The position numbers and the translations under genes were made by a program. Below are positions 1 to 8,065 of a stretch of 16,219 nt of DNA, one piece after another. Every line of letters starts with the position of its first letter. Position 1 is the first letter of the stretch. The stretch comes from JAAZMX01 sp035388025 (lineage in GTDB: Bacteria; Patescibacteriota; Patescibacteriia; UBA2196; GWA2-42-15). The notes under the pieces are model-generated. The model worked only from the letters and a program-made list of their open reading frames with translations. It was not told the DNA's origin and did no database searches. The stretch is from the NCBI GenBank assembly GCA_035388025.1, contig DAOOPA010000018.1, positions 1 through 16,219 on the forward strand, written 5' to 3'.

Positions 1-24
1 CAAAATAGGTACATGTTGTTAAAA

Positions 25-30
25 TATAAT
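25..30 (+). promoter_or_regulatory. candidate -10 box (TATAAT)
   Basis: A perfect TATAAT lies 17 nt before the first start codon. No TTGACA-like -35 fits at 16-18 nt because the window begins there, so the promoter is only half visible. A TATAAT can arise by chance in DNA this AT-rich. Confidence 0.35.
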
Positions 31-47
31 TAGATAAAAAATACAAA

Positions 48-455
48 ATGAGTTTAAAAAAGTACCTATTTTTGATGGTTTTTGCCACTATTTTGTGCTG
101 GACAGCTTGGGCGTTTGTCCTATTTTTTATTAACCCCAAAACAGCTGGTACGACTGGTTTGATATTTTTTTACAGTTCTTTATTTTTGGGACTTTTTGGT
201 CTGTTTAGTATTTTTGGTTTTGTAATAAGGTGGCTGATTGGTCAAAAAATTTTGGCTTACCAGAGAGCCAAGACCGCTTTTCGACAAGGAGCGATGTTCG
301 CTTTGCTTTTGACCGGGTCTTTATTTTTACAGAGCCAGAGATTATTAGTCTGGTGGAATACTTTGTTGTTTATTTTTTTATTGTCGGTGGTAGAGTACTT
401 TTTTTTGACAGTTAAGGCGAAGAAAACCAATTTTGGGAATGACGGTGAGCAATAG
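48..455 (+). CDS. small four-helix integral membrane protein, unknown function
   Basis: I do not recognise a named family in this 135-residue protein. Four hydrophobic stretches of membrane-spanning length are visible at about residues 6-28, 36-62, 82-95 and 99-121. Basic residues (QKILAYQRAKTAFR, about 66-79) sit between the second and third, and the tail is short and polar (KAKKTNFGNDGEQ). There is no signal-peptidase site or catalytic motif. The ATG follows an A-rich stretch with no Shine-Dalgarno site. It ends 72 nt before pheS on the same strand and could share its transcript, but nothing in the sequence ties it to tRNA charging. Proteins of this size and topology are common and uncharacterised in Patescibacteria (family knowledge, from memory). 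The gene call is firm; the function is unknown. Confidence 0.8.
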   Translation: MSLKKYLFLMVFATILCWTAWAFVLFFINPKTAGTTGLIFFYSSLFLGLFGLFSIFGFVIRWLIGQKILAYQRAKTAFRQGAMFALLLTGSLFLQSQRLLVWWNTLLFIFLLSVVEYFFLTVKAKKTNFGNDGEQ

Positions 456-493
456 TCAGATGGGGGATCATTTATATTTATATAGTTTGACCG

Positions 494-512
494 CCTCTCG
501 GATAACGAGAGG
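494..512. repeat. 7-bp inverted repeat in the pheS leader
   Basis: CCTCTCG and CGAGAGG flank a GATAA loop, ending 15 nt before the pheS start. No T-run follows, so it is not an obvious terminator. The right arm contains GAGAGG, the only purine-rich candidate ribosome site upstream of pheS, so folding could mask it. A TTGACC at 487-492 overlaps the upstream side, but no good -10 follows. Confidence 0.5.
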
Positions 513-527
513 ATAAATAAGAAAGAT

Positions 528-1595
528 ATGTTTCAAGAAAAATTAAAGAAAATTAAACAGGAAATAATGACCGAGTTGGAGAGAACGCGGACTTTGGAGC
601 AGCTGGAAGATTTGAATAAGAAGTATTTTTCACGGGCTTCGGGCGAATTGACTCAACTGGTGCGTGAAATAAAAAATTTGGCTGAAGAAGAGAGACCGGT
701 GATCGGCAAGATCGCCAATGAGATAAAAAAAGAAGTTGAAGAATTGTTTGACGATGCGAGAACTGATTTGACGGGGCGGTCGGTTGGGGATCATAAGGAA
801 AAAGTGTTTGATCCGACCGTGCCAGGCAAAAGACAAAGCGTTGGCGGTTTTCATATTTTGACCCAAATCAGACGCGAGGTAGAAGAAATAATGTTAGGTT
901 TGGGATTTGTGATTGTGGATGGCCCGGAGTTGGAATCAGAATGGTACAATTTTGAGGCGGTCAATGTGCCCAGTTGGCATCCGGCTAGGGACATGCAGGA
1001 TACATTTTATATAAATTCCAAATTCCAAAGGCAACAGGCAAAGACAGAAAGAGAAGATGATTATAAATTGGTGTTGCGGACGCATACGAGCAATGTGCAG
1101 GTTCGGGCTATGGAAAAATACGGGGTACCTTTGAAATGTATTGTGCCGGGCCGGGTTTATCGCAATGAGGCGACAGATGCCAGGCATGAACATACTTTTC
1201 ACCAGATAGAAGGATTGATGGTGGATAAAAATATTTCTATCGCGAATTTCAAGGCAGTATTGGATGTGGTTATCAAATCCATACTTGGAGCTGATTACAA
1301 AACTAGAATTCGGCCCGGTTTTTTTCCTTTTGTAGAGCCGGGTTTTGAAGTGGATTTATCTTGCGCTTTGTGCCAAAATAAGGGTTGTCGCGTATGTAAA
1401 CAGACCGGCTGGGTAGAATTTTGCGGGGCGGGCATGGTACATCCGAATGTCTTGAGAGCCGGGGGCGTGGATCCGGACAAATATTCCGGTTTTGCTTTTG
1501 GTTTTGGGCTGGAAAGACTGGCGATGATGAGGCATGGTATAAATGATATCAGATTGTTTCACAGCGGTGATTTGAGGTTTTTGAAGCAGTTTTAA
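528..1595 (+). CDS. pheS: phenylalanine--tRNA ligase alpha subunit
   Basis: PheS is the catalytic subunit of the cytoplasmic (alpha-beta)2 enzyme that attaches phenylalanine to tRNA-Phe using ATP. The 355-residue product has the usual N-terminal helical coiled-coil arm (about 1-90). The class II synthetase core follows: HPARDMQDTFYI, LRTHTSNVQVRAM, motif 2 in PGRVYRNEATDARHEHTFHQIEG (starting near 206) and motif 3 in GFGLERLAMMRHGI near the C-terminus. The end, DIRLFHSGDLRFLKQF, is canonical, so the gene is complete. A four-cysteine insertion (C279, C282, C287, C290) sits before the GAGMVHPNVL segment and could bind zinc. Similar cysteine knuckles occur in PheS of some other bacteria. It precedes pheT by 82 nt, the standard pairing. 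No Shine-Dalgarno sequence is seen at normal spacing. Confidence 0.98.
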   Translation: MFQEKLKKIKQEIMTELERTRTLEQLEDLNKKYFSRASGELTQLVREIKNLAEEERPVIGKIANEIKKEVEELFDDARTDLTGRSVGDHKEKVFDPTVPGKRQSVGGFHILTQIRREVEEIMLGLGFVIVDGPELESEWYNFEAVNVPSWHPARDMQDTFYINSKFQRQQAKTEREDDYKLVLRTHTSNVQVRAMEKYGVPLKCIVPGRVYRNEATDARHEHTFHQIEGLMVDKNISIANFKAVLDVVIKSILGADYKTRIRPGFFPFVEPGFEVDLSCALCQNKGCRVCKQTGWVEFCGAGMVHPNVLRAGGVDPDKYSGFAFGFGLERLAMMRHGINDIRLFHSGDLRFLKQF

Positions 1596-1610
1596 CAACA
1601 ACAAACAGTT

Positions 1611-1662
1611 AACAATTAACAACAAACAACAAGTCAGTTTTTATTGTTTATTGTTAATTGAT
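1611..1662. repeat. 19-bp imperfect inverted repeat between pheS and pheT
   Basis: Positions 1611-1629 pair with 1644-1662 at 17 of 19 positions around a 14-nt loop. The arms are built from AACAATTAAC/AACAAAC units, so this is a simple-sequence palindrome rather than a GC-rich terminator. A second ATTGA-rich copy runs on to the pheT start. It fills almost the whole spacer and may separate translation of the two subunits. Confidence 0.7.
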
Positions 1663-1677
1663 TATTGACAATTGATT

Positions 1678-4137
1678 ATGTTGGTTTCATTAAATTTACT
1701 AAAAAAATACGTTGATCTGCCAGCGACGGTGACACCGGAAGAGGTGGCGGCAAAGTTGACGGCTTGCACAGTGGAAGTGGAAGACTTTTTTGAAGTGGGT
1801 AGGGATTTGGAAAATATTGTGGTGGGCAAGGTAATAAAATTGGAAAAGCATCCCAATGCTGATAAATTGAGGATTGCCAATGTTGATTTGGGTGAGCTAG
1901 AACCGGCCAGAATTGTGTGCGGGGGAATTAATTTGTATGAAGGGATGTTGACGGCTGTGGCCAGGCCGGGAGCGATGGTCAAATGGCATGGCGAGGGTGA
2001 GCTAGTAAGATTGGAAAAAGCCAAAATTCGCGGTGAGGAATCAGAAGGGATGATTTGCGCCTCTAATGAGATTGGGCTAGAGAGCAGATTCCCGGCCGAA
2101 GAAAGTGAAATTGCGGACTTGACCGCTTTGGGTTTTCAGCCTGGTGAGCCCTTGGCTCGGGCTTTGGGAATGGACGATGTAATTATTGATATTGATAATA
2201 AATCTATAACCAACCGGCCGGATCTCTGGGGCCATTATGGTCTTGCCAGAGAATTGGCAGCTATTTATAACATAGAGTTGAGGCCCTTGGAGATTGACGA
2301 AAAAACAGCGATGGGAGACGCAAAAGACAAAAGTGTCAGCGGACCAAGGGTGAGAATCAAAGAATATGAAGCTTGCCCTCGATATTTGGGTTTGACCATG
2401 GAAAATATAAAAGCAAAGGATTCGCCATTGTGGCTTAAAAATTTTTTAACCGCAGTGGGTTTGCGGCCGATTAATAATATTGTTGATGTAACTAATTATG
2501 TGATGCTGGAAACAGGCCAGCCGATGCACGCTTTTGACGCCGAGATGGTGGAAAGCATTACGGTGAGATTGGCCAACCCGGGTGAGAAAATAATCACTTT
2601 AGATAAAGTGGAAAGAGAACTTGACCCCGAAACCTTGGTAATTACTGACAGCAAAAAACCGATTGCCGTGGCTGGGGTGATGGGCGGTTGGCAGAGTCAG
2701 ATTACTGATAAGACCCATAAAATTATTTTAGAAGCGGCTAATTTTGAAGCGATCGGAGTGAGGAAAACCTCTCAACGATTGGGCTTGAGAACCGATGCCT
2801 CGATGAGATTTGAAAAATCTTTAGATGTTAATCTGGCCGAGGTGGCAATGCGCCGCGCCAGCCAATTAATCCAAGAAATGATAACAGAAGTCCAAGTGGG
2901 TGAAAAAATAATAGAAGATCGCAAAATTAAGGAGGGGCAAAAAACAATAGAGACCAATGTCTTTTATATTCAGGCCAAGATGGGCTTGGAAATAAGCAAG
3001 GGAGAAATAATTGATATTTTGAAAAGGCTGGGTTTTGCCATTAAAGAAAAGAAGGAAAGTTTGATCGTGACAGTGCCAAGTTGGCGGGCGACGGGAGATA
3101 TAAAAGCGCAAGAGGATTTGAGCGAGGAAGTAGCCAGGATTTATGGTTATGAAAAAATAAAACCAGATTTTCCGGCAGTGAGAATGAAAGCTTGGGTGAA
3201 AGAAGGTGAACGGATAGTAATCAACAAAATCAAAGACCAATTATCGGGTTGGGCGGCGATGAATGAGGTCTTGAACTATTCTTTTTGGCCGAAGAAATTG
3301 GTTGAGGATTTGGGGGTGGGAAGAGAGGCTGAATTGATCGGTCTTCTGAACCCATTGTCCGAGGAACAGGCATACCTTCGGATGAGTTTGATTCCGGGGA
3401 TTTTGAAAAACATTGCTGATAATAGCCGGTTTTATGAAGAGTTTAAGCTATATGAGATCGGCCGAGTTTTTCTGGATCGCAGGGGGAGATACAAAACGGA
3501 AAAAAACAGTAAGGAGTATTTGCCCGATCAGCCTTATTATTTGGCTGGCGCGGTGGTCGACTTGGCCAATCAAGAGCCTTTTTGGGAAGCCAAGGGGATA
3601 GTACAAAAGTGGAGCGAGGAATTTGAATTAAGTTTTATGAGCTGGTCGGCTGGCCGAAATCCTTTTTATGAATTTATTAACAAAACAATAAATAAAGAGA
3701 AAAGATTGGTGATTGCCAGTGGCAAAGAGAAAATAGGTTGGTTGGGAGAAGCGAGTGAAGAGATGGTTAGTTATTTTGGAGTGAAGAATAGAAGGGTGGC
3801 GGTTTTTGAATTGGATTTGACGGCCTTATTGGCAATGAAGAGAGAATCGCGGCATTATCGGTCGGCGCCCAAATACCCAGCGGTTTTGAGAGATATAGCC
3901 GTTGAAGTGGCTTGGAAGACTTATTGGCATAATATTGAAAAAGAGATTGCCAAAATCAATCCTTTAATAAAAGAAATTGTTTTTTTGTCGGAATATGATT
4001 TGGGCAAGAAAAAGAGCTTGGCTTTTCGGGTGAAATACCAATCGGACGAACGGACACTCACGGACGAGGAAGTGGAAAAATTAGAAGCGGAGATAGTAAA
4101 GATTCTGGGGGAGAGATTCGGAGCGAAAAGGAGGTAG
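1678..4137 (+). CDS. pheT: phenylalanine--tRNA ligase beta subunit
   Basis: PheT is the large subunit of phenylalanyl-tRNA synthetase, responsible for tRNA binding and editing of mischarged tyrosine. The ATG at 1678 is chosen over a TTG two codons upstream because it gives the family start MLVSLNLLKKYVDL and a length of 819 residues, close to the usual 790-820. Domains in order: the EMAP-type tRNA-binding OB fold at about 40-155 (VGKVIKLEKHPNADKL); the B3/B4 editing region at about 210-390 (RPINNIVDVTNYVMLETGQPMHAFD); B5 at about 400-475 (VPSWRATGDIKAQEDLSEEVARIYGY); the pseudo-catalytic core; and a C-terminal ferredoxin-like anticodon-binding domain over the last 90 or so residues (APKYPAVLRDIAVEV to the end). 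It stops with TAG. No truncation or missing block is seen. Confidence 0.98.
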   Translation: MLVSLNLLKKYVDLPATVTPEEVAAKLTACTVEVEDFFEVGRDLENIVVGKVIKLEKHPNADKLRIANVDLGELEPARIVCGGINLYEGMLTAVARPGAMVKWHGEGELVRLEKAKIRGEESEGMICASNEIGLESRFPAEESEIADLTALGFQPGEPLARALGMDDVIIDIDNKSITNRPDLWGHYGLARELAAIYNIELRPLEIDEKTAMGDAKDKSVSGPRVRIKEYEACPRYLGLTMENIKAKDSPLWLKNFLTAVGLRPINNIVDVTNYVMLETGQPMHAFDAEMVESITVRLANPGEKIITLDKVERELDPETLVITDSKKPIAVAGVMGGWQSQITDKTHKIILEAANFEAIGVRKTSQRLGLRTDASMRFEKSLDVNLAEVAMRRASQLIQEMITEVQVGEKIIEDRKIKEGQKTIETNVFYIQAKMGLEISKGEIIDILKRLGFAIKEKKESLIVTVPSWRATGDIKAQEDLSEEVARIYGYEKIKPDFPAVRMKAWVKEGERIVINKIKDQLSGWAAMNEVLNYSFWPKKLVEDLGVGREAELIGLLNPLSEEQAYLRMSLIPGILKNIADNSRFYEEFKLYEIGRVFLDRRGRYKTEKNSKEYLPDQPYYLAGAVVDLANQEPFWEAKGIVQKWSEEFELSFMSWSAGRNPFYEFINKTINKEKRLVIASGKEKIGWLGEASEEMVSYFGVKNRRVAVFELDLTALLAMKRESRHYRSAPKYPAVLRDIAVEVAWKTYWHNIEKEIAKINPLIKEIVFLSEYDLGKKKSLAFRVKYQSDERTLTDEEVEKLEAEIVKILGERFGAKRR

Positions 4138-4183
4138 GGGAGTGTGTATTGTATAATGTATAATGGGGACGGAAAAATAAGGG

Positions 4184-4260
4184 TTGGTTCAAATTTGCAA
4201 TTTGAACCAGTGTAATAGAGAAATGCAAAATATTAGGTTCAGTTTACAAAACTGAACCAG
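4184..4260. repeat. twin hairpins with shared GGTTCA...TGAACCAG arms
   Basis: Two near-perfect hairpins stand side by side in the pheT-hydrolase spacer. The first is 4185-4209 (11-bp stem, loop TGC); the second is 4236-4258 (10-bp stem, loop ACA). Both begin GGTTCA and end TGAACCAG with 3-nt loops, but the inner four pairs differ (AATT/AATT against GTTT/AAAC). The difference is compensated on both arms, so pairing is kept while sequence is not. Neither is followed by a T-run. Just upstream, 4152-4164 holds two overlapping TATAAT-like boxes without a clear -35. Confidence 0.8.
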
Positions 4261-4290
4261 CGGACGTGAATATTAAAACAAGTTTATTTT

Positions 4291-4914
4291 ATGGCAAAGA
4301 AAATTCAGATTTTTATTATCCATGGCGGAATGACTTTCAAGAGCGATAAAGATTATTTACGCTGGTTGAAAAGCAGACCTATATCAATCAAGAAAATCAA
4401 ATGGTTTGACCAACAATATTTTGACAGTAAATTGGGAAGAAATTTTGAAATTATCAGGCCGAGAATGCCCTTGCAGGATTTTGCCAAATATCGCGATTGG
4501 AAGATTTATTTTGAAAGATTTATTCCCTATTTGAGGAATAACGTGATTTTGGTTGGTAGTTCCTTGGGCGGTATATTTTTGGCGAAATATCTTTCTGAAA
4601 ATAGATTTCCCAAAAAAATATTATCCACATATTTAATTTGTCCGCCCTTTGATGACACTCTTGGGAGTGAAGATTTGGTTGGCGGCTTTAAGCTGAAATC
4701 CAATCTCGCATTATTGGAAAAAAGTTCTAAGAATCTTTATTTAATGTTTTCGCAAGATGACGATACTGTGCCAGCGGTTCATGCGGAAAAATATAGGAAG
4801 AAGCTGGGGAAGGCCAAGTTTATAATTTATAAGAGTAAAAATGGGCATTTTAATATATCCGAATTCCCAGAAATAATAAAAATGATTAAAGAAGATGTAG
4901 AAAGAAAAAAATAG
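4291..4914 (+). CDS. RBBP9/YdeN-type alpha/beta hydrolase
   Basis: This 207-residue protein has the compact alpha/beta-hydrolase layout of the RBBP9/YdeN family of small serine hydrolases. It begins with strand 1 and the oxyanion HGG (IFIIHGG, 7-13). The nucleophile elbow follows as VILVGSSLGG, placing the catalytic serine at S91. An acidic SQDDDTVP segment (D156-D158) supplies the aspartate and NGHFN supplies H186. The triad is therefore complete and the protein should be active, probably as an esterase or amidase in the cytoplasm, since no signal peptide is present. Its substrate cannot be told from sequence. It sits alone between pheT (153 nt upstream) and gyrB (39 nt downstream) on the same strand, a context that does not point to a pathway. 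The ATG at 4291 is the natural start. Confidence 0.88.
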   Translation: MAKKIQIFIIHGGMTFKSDKDYLRWLKSRPISIKKIKWFDQQYFDSKLGRNFEIIRPRMPLQDFAKYRDWKIYFERFIPYLRNNVILVGSSLGGIFLAKYLSENRFPKKILSTYLICPPFDDTLGSEDLVGGFKLKSNLALLEKSSKNLYLMFSQDDDTVPAVHAEKYRKKLGKAKFIIYKSKNGHFNISEFPEIIKMIKEDVERKK

Positions 4915-4953
4915 ATATTATTAAAGTAATTATTAAAGAAAAAGACAATTTTT

Positions 4954-7077
4954 ATGGCAAAAAAAACAGAAAAATCAGTAAAGAAAAGTAAGAAATCAGC
5001 TACTGGCGGTGATTATAATGCCGCGCAGATTACTGTTTTGGAGGGGTTGGAGCCGGTTCGTAAGAGACCGGGCATGTATATTGGTTCAACCGGTACGACG
5101 GGCTTGCACCATATGATTTGGGAAGTGGTGGATAATGGTATTGACGAGGCGATGGCCGGTTACGCCAATTTGATTGTGATCACCCTTTTACCCAATAATA
5201 TGGTAGAAATTTTTGACAACGGGCGCGGTATTCCGGTGGATATTCATAAGCAGGCCAAAGTGTCGGCTTTGGAAGTGGTTTTGACCAAGTTGCATGCTGG
5301 CGGTAAATTTGGCCAAGGTGGTTATAAAGTTTCCGGCGGTTTGCATGGAGTGGGCGTATCAGTAGTGAATGCCTTGTCGGAGTATATGAAAGCCGAGGTT
5401 TATCGCGAGGGCAAGATTTGGGTGCAGGAATACAAACGCGGGGTGCCGCAGAAAAAAGTGAAGGCGATCGGCAACACCAAACTGCGCGGCACCAAGATTA
5501 TTTTTCAGCCGGATTCAACAATTTTTCAAACGGTGGAATTTAATTGGGAAACAATTATTGATCATTTGCGTCAGCAGGCCTATTTGAATAAGGGTATCAA
5601 AATAAGAATTTTGGATGAAAGAAAAAAAGATGACACCAGATCGTATGAGTATTATTTTGAAGGCGGCGTCAAATCATATGTCAGTCATTTAAATGGCAAC
5701 AACGAACCGAAACACGAAAAGGTTTTTTATGTGGAGAGGAGTATAGTACCAGAAAGAGGCAACGGTGATAATCCGGAGGGGGTAATGGATGAACGGCCAA
5801 TAAATGTGGAGGTCGCTTTCCAGTATATTGAGGAATACAAAGAATCAATTTACGCTTTCGCGAATAATATCATTAACCCTGAAGGCGGTATGCACGTGGT
5901 GGGTTTTCGGAGTGCGTTGACCCGGGTTTTGAATAACTACGCTCGCTCAAAAGGTTATCTCAAAGAAAAAGATGAAAATTTGTCCGGTGAAGATGTACGT
6001 GAAGGCTTGACCGCCGTTATTTCGGTCAAGGTGTCGGAGCCACAATTTGAAGGCCAGACCAAGGCCAAACTTGGCAATCCAGAGGCTAGACAGGCGGTGG
6101 AAGTGGTTTTTGGCGAAGCTCTCGCCATATTTTTGGAAGAAAATCCCAAGGACGCGGAGGGAATTATCGGTAAGTGTCTTTTGACAGCACAGGCGAGAAG
6201 AGCGGCTAGAAGCGCCCGAGACGCGATTATTCGCAAGGGCGCGCTTGAAGGCATGACTTTGCCTGGCAAATTGGCTGATTGTTCTTCGCGCGATGCGGGC
6301 GCGACGGAATTGTATATTGTGGAGGGTGATTCAGCCGGTGGTAGTGCCAAACAGGGTCGGAACCGTGAATTTCAGGCGATTTTACCGTTACGCGGTAAAA
6401 TTTTGAACGTGGAAAGGGCGCGACTGGATAAGATGCTCGCTAATAATGAAATTAAATCTTTAGTGATTGCGCTTGGAACCAATATCGGTGAACAGATGGA
6501 TATTAGCAAGTTGCGTTATAATAAAATTATTATTATGACCGATGCCGATGTCGATGGCGCTCATATTCGTACTCTGCTTTTGACTTTTTTTTATCGTTAT
6601 TTTCCAGATTTGGTGCGCCAGGGGCATATCTATATTGCCAAGCCGCCATTGTACAAATTACAAAAAGGCAAAGAGATGCATTATGCATATAGCGACGAAG
6701 AAAAAGATAAATTGGTGAAAGAAATGGGGGGAGGGACAGAAGAAATTAAGAAATTAAGAAATAAAGAAATTAAGGGCAAGGAAAAGCCGGAAGAAGAAAT
6801 AGTGGGAGAGGAGGCTGTCGGCGAGGCGGATCAGACCGGAGTCGGGGAGAAGGTCAGCGGAGTCAATATCCAGCGTTATAAGGGTCTCGGTGAGATGAAC
6901 CCTGATCAGTTGTGGGAGACAACGATGGACCCGGTTACCAGGGTGACGATGCGGGTGGATATTGATCAGGCGGAAAAAGCAGATGAGATTTTTGAGATGC
7001 TCATGGGGTCAGACGTGATGCCACGAAAGAGATTTATTCAGACGCACGCGAAAGATGTGAAGAATCTTGATGTGTAA
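4954..7077 (+). CDS. gyrB: DNA gyrase subunit B
   Basis: GyrB is the ATPase subunit of gyrase, the type II topoisomerase that introduces negative supercoils. The 707-residue product starts with a lysine-rich tail (2-18). The GHKL ATPase domain follows: RKRPGMYIG (37-44), E57 and N61 in WEVVDNGIDEA, D88 in DNGRGIP, and GGLHGVGVSVVNALS. The toprim domain has the acidic triad at E457 (YIVEGDSAGG) and D530/D532/D534 (TDADVDGAHIR). The C-terminal block QRYKGLGEMNPDQLWETTMDP confirms GyrB rather than a shorter relative. Between AYSDEEKDKLVKEM and the QRYKGLG block there is an acidic/lysine-rich insertion of about 40 residues (about 592-635). It contains a 36-bp DNA repeat also found in tsaB. gyrA is not in the window. 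Confidence 0.97.
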   Translation: MAKKTEKSVKKSKKSATGGDYNAAQITVLEGLEPVRKRPGMYIGSTGTTGLHHMIWEVVDNGIDEAMAGYANLIVITLLPNNMVEIFDNGRGIPVDIHKQAKVSALEVVLTKLHAGGKFGQGGYKVSGGLHGVGVSVVNALSEYMKAEVYREGKIWVQEYKRGVPQKKVKAIGNTKLRGTKIIFQPDSTIFQTVEFNWETIIDHLRQQAYLNKGIKIRILDERKKDDTRSYEYYFEGGVKSYVSHLNGNNEPKHEKVFYVERSIVPERGNGDNPEGVMDERPINVEVAFQYIEEYKESIYAFANNIINPEGGMHVVGFRSALTRVLNNYARSKGYLKEKDENLSGEDVREGLTAVISVKVSEPQFEGQTKAKLGNPEARQAVEVVFGEALAIFLEENPKDAEGIIGKCLLTAQARRAARSARDAIIRKGALEGMTLPGKLADCSSRDAGATELYIVEGDSAGGSAKQGRNREFQAILPLRGKILNVERARLDKMLANNEIKSLVIALGTNIGEQMDISKLRYNKIIIMTDADVDGAHIRTLLLTFFYRYFPDLVRQGHIYIAKPPLYKLQKGKEMHYAYSDEEKDKLVKEMGGGTEEIKKLRNKEIKGKEKPEEEIVGEEAVGEADQTGVGEKVSGVNIQRYKGLGEMNPDQLWETTMDPVTRVTMRVDIDQAEKADEIFEMLMGSDVMPRKRFIQTHAKDVKNLDV
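6742..6777 (+). repeat. 36-bp repeat inside gyrB, matched in tsaB
   Basis: This stretch is 35/36 identical to 11688-11723 inside tsaB. It is built from GAAATTAA/GAAATAAA units and is read in the same frame in both genes, giving EIKKLRNKEIKG here (residues 597-608). A 15-nt piece of the same unit recurs at 12715-12729, upstream of rsmH. It lies within the low-complexity insertion of GyrB. Confidence 0.9.
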
Positions 7078-7226
7078 TTCCCAATTTCCAAGATACAATT
7101 TCCAAATAAGCACCAAGCCCAAAATCCAAAGCACAAAATAAATCTCAAATTATAAATTTAAAAAATAAATTGGAATAGATTGATTGATTATTGCCATTTG
7201 CTAATTGTCTGTTGTTTTTGATTGAT
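7078..7226. other. AT-rich low-complexity spacer after gyrB
   Basis: The stretch from 7078 to about 7145 is C/A-rich with repeated CCAA and TTTCCAA steps (CAATTTCC, CCAAATAAGCACCAAG), then becomes plain A/T. It resembles degenerate short-period dispersed repeats. No open frame, tRNA or convincing terminator was found in it. Confidence 0.5.
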
Positions 7227-7260
7227 TTGCCAAAAAATTGAATTTGTGGTAGGGTAGTAT
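7227..7260 (+). promoter_or_regulatory. candidate promoter for secE-nusG
   Basis: TTGCCA (7227-7232) lies 17 nt before TAGGGT (7250-7255), with TAGTAT (7255-7260) as an alternative -10 at non-ideal spacing. A start near 7262 would place the 7261-7279 hairpin at the extreme 5' end of the mRNA. The -10 match is weak. Confidence 0.4.
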
Positions 7261-7281
7261 AAAGACCCTGGGGGTCTTTTT
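7261..7281 (+). terminator. hairpin with short T-run before secE (terminator or 5' mRNA hairpin)
   Basis: AAAGACCC and GGGTCTTT form an 8-bp stem with a TGG loop, followed by only two more T before an A-rich repeat of AAAGACC. It could end gyrB transcription. Its place directly after a promoter-like sequence also allows a 5'-terminal hairpin on the secE mRNA. Confidence 0.5.
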
Positions 7282-7326
7282 AAAGACCAAAGATTTTGAT
7301 ATTTTTTAACTAAAATTTGTAAAAAT

Positions 7327-7512
7327 ATGGCTAGTTTAGTCCAATATTTTAAAGATTCCAAATTGGAATTAAAAAAAGTCGTTTGGCCGACTCAGAAGCA
7401 GACTATCAACCATACTCTTTTGGTGATTGGTTTTTCCGTGGCTTTGGCCTTGTTTTTGGGCGTGATTGATTTTGGCTTGTCAGAGTTGGTAAAAATAGTG
7501 ATAACACAATAA
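7327..7512 (+). CDS. secE: preprotein translocase subunit SecE
   Basis: SecE is the small clamp subunit of the SecYEG protein-export channel. The 61-residue form is the short bacterial type with a single membrane segment. The amphipathic N-terminal helix carries the conserved LKKVVWPTQKQT signature (about 15-26), followed by one hydrophobic helix at about 31-50 and a short tail. The usual length of one-helix SecE is 55-70, so it is complete. nusG follows after 4 nt, the nearly universal bacterial pairing, which supports cotranscription. No strong Shine-Dalgarno sequence precedes the ATG. Confidence 0.96.
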   Translation: MASLVQYFKDSKLELKKVVWPTQKQTINHTLLVIGFSVALALFLGVIDFGLSELVKIVITQ

Positions 7513-7516
7513 AATT

Positions 7517-8065
7517 ATGGCCAGACAAATATTATATCAAGGTGAAAAAAGGTGGTATGTGATTCACACCTATTCCGGTTATGAGGAGAACGTGGCTAGA
7601 AATTTGGAGCAAAGAATAGAATCTTTGGATATGGGAGATAAAATTTTCCAGGTTTTGGTGCCAACAGAAAATAAGATTAAGATCAAAGGCGGTAAGCGCC
7701 ATACAACCAGAGAAAAGATTTTCCCCGGTTATGTTTTGGTGGAGATGCTCGTAGATGATGAATCGTGGTATGTGGTTCGTAACACGCCGAACGTGACTGG
7801 TTTCATCGGGTCAGGAACTTTGCCGATTCCTTTGTCAGATTCGGAAATAAAAGAGTTACAGAGGCGGATGGGCGTTCAGGAGCCCAAATATCAGATCAAC
7901 GTAACGGCTGGTATGCCAGTGAAGATTACTGACGGACCATTTAAAGATATGGAAGGCAAGGTTTCCGATATTGATGAGGCCAGGGGCAAGATAAAGGTTT
8001 TGGTACAAATGTTTGGCCGGGAAACACCGATAGAGTTGGATTTCTTACAGATAAAGAAGTTGTAG
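7517..8065 (+). CDS. nusG: transcription termination/antitermination protein NusG
   Basis: NusG binds RNA polymerase, controls pausing and, in many bacteria, links polymerase to Rho or to the ribosomal protein uS10. The 182-residue product has the NGN domain at about 12-115 (RWYVIHTYSGYEENVARNLEQRI, then KIFPGYVLVEM and VRNTPNVTGFIGSG). The KOW domain is at about 128-182 (GMPVKITDGPFKDMEGKVSDID, then ending in PIELDFLQIKKL). Length and motifs are typical, with no inserted domain. It sits 4 nt after secE and starts at the ATG at 7517. Confidence 0.98.
   Translation: MARQILYQGEKRWYVIHTYSGYEENVARNLEQRIESLDMGDKIFQVLVPTENKIKIKGGKRHTTREKIFPGYVLVEMLVDDESWYVVRNTPNVTGFIGSGTLPIPLSDSEIKELQRRMGVQEPKYQINVTAGMPVKITDGPFKDMEGKVSDIDEARGKIKVLVQMFGRETPIELDFLQIKKL

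Noticed and set aside
456..527. A T-box or Phe attenuator leader upstream of pheS.
   Set aside because: The spacer is only 72 nt, has one 7-bp hairpin without a T-run, and shows no T-box core sequence or phenylalanine-rich leader peptide.
5955..6350. A 131-codon reverse-strand frame inside gyrB.
   Set aside because: It lies wholly within conserved GyrB sequence; the open frame is a by-product of codon use there.
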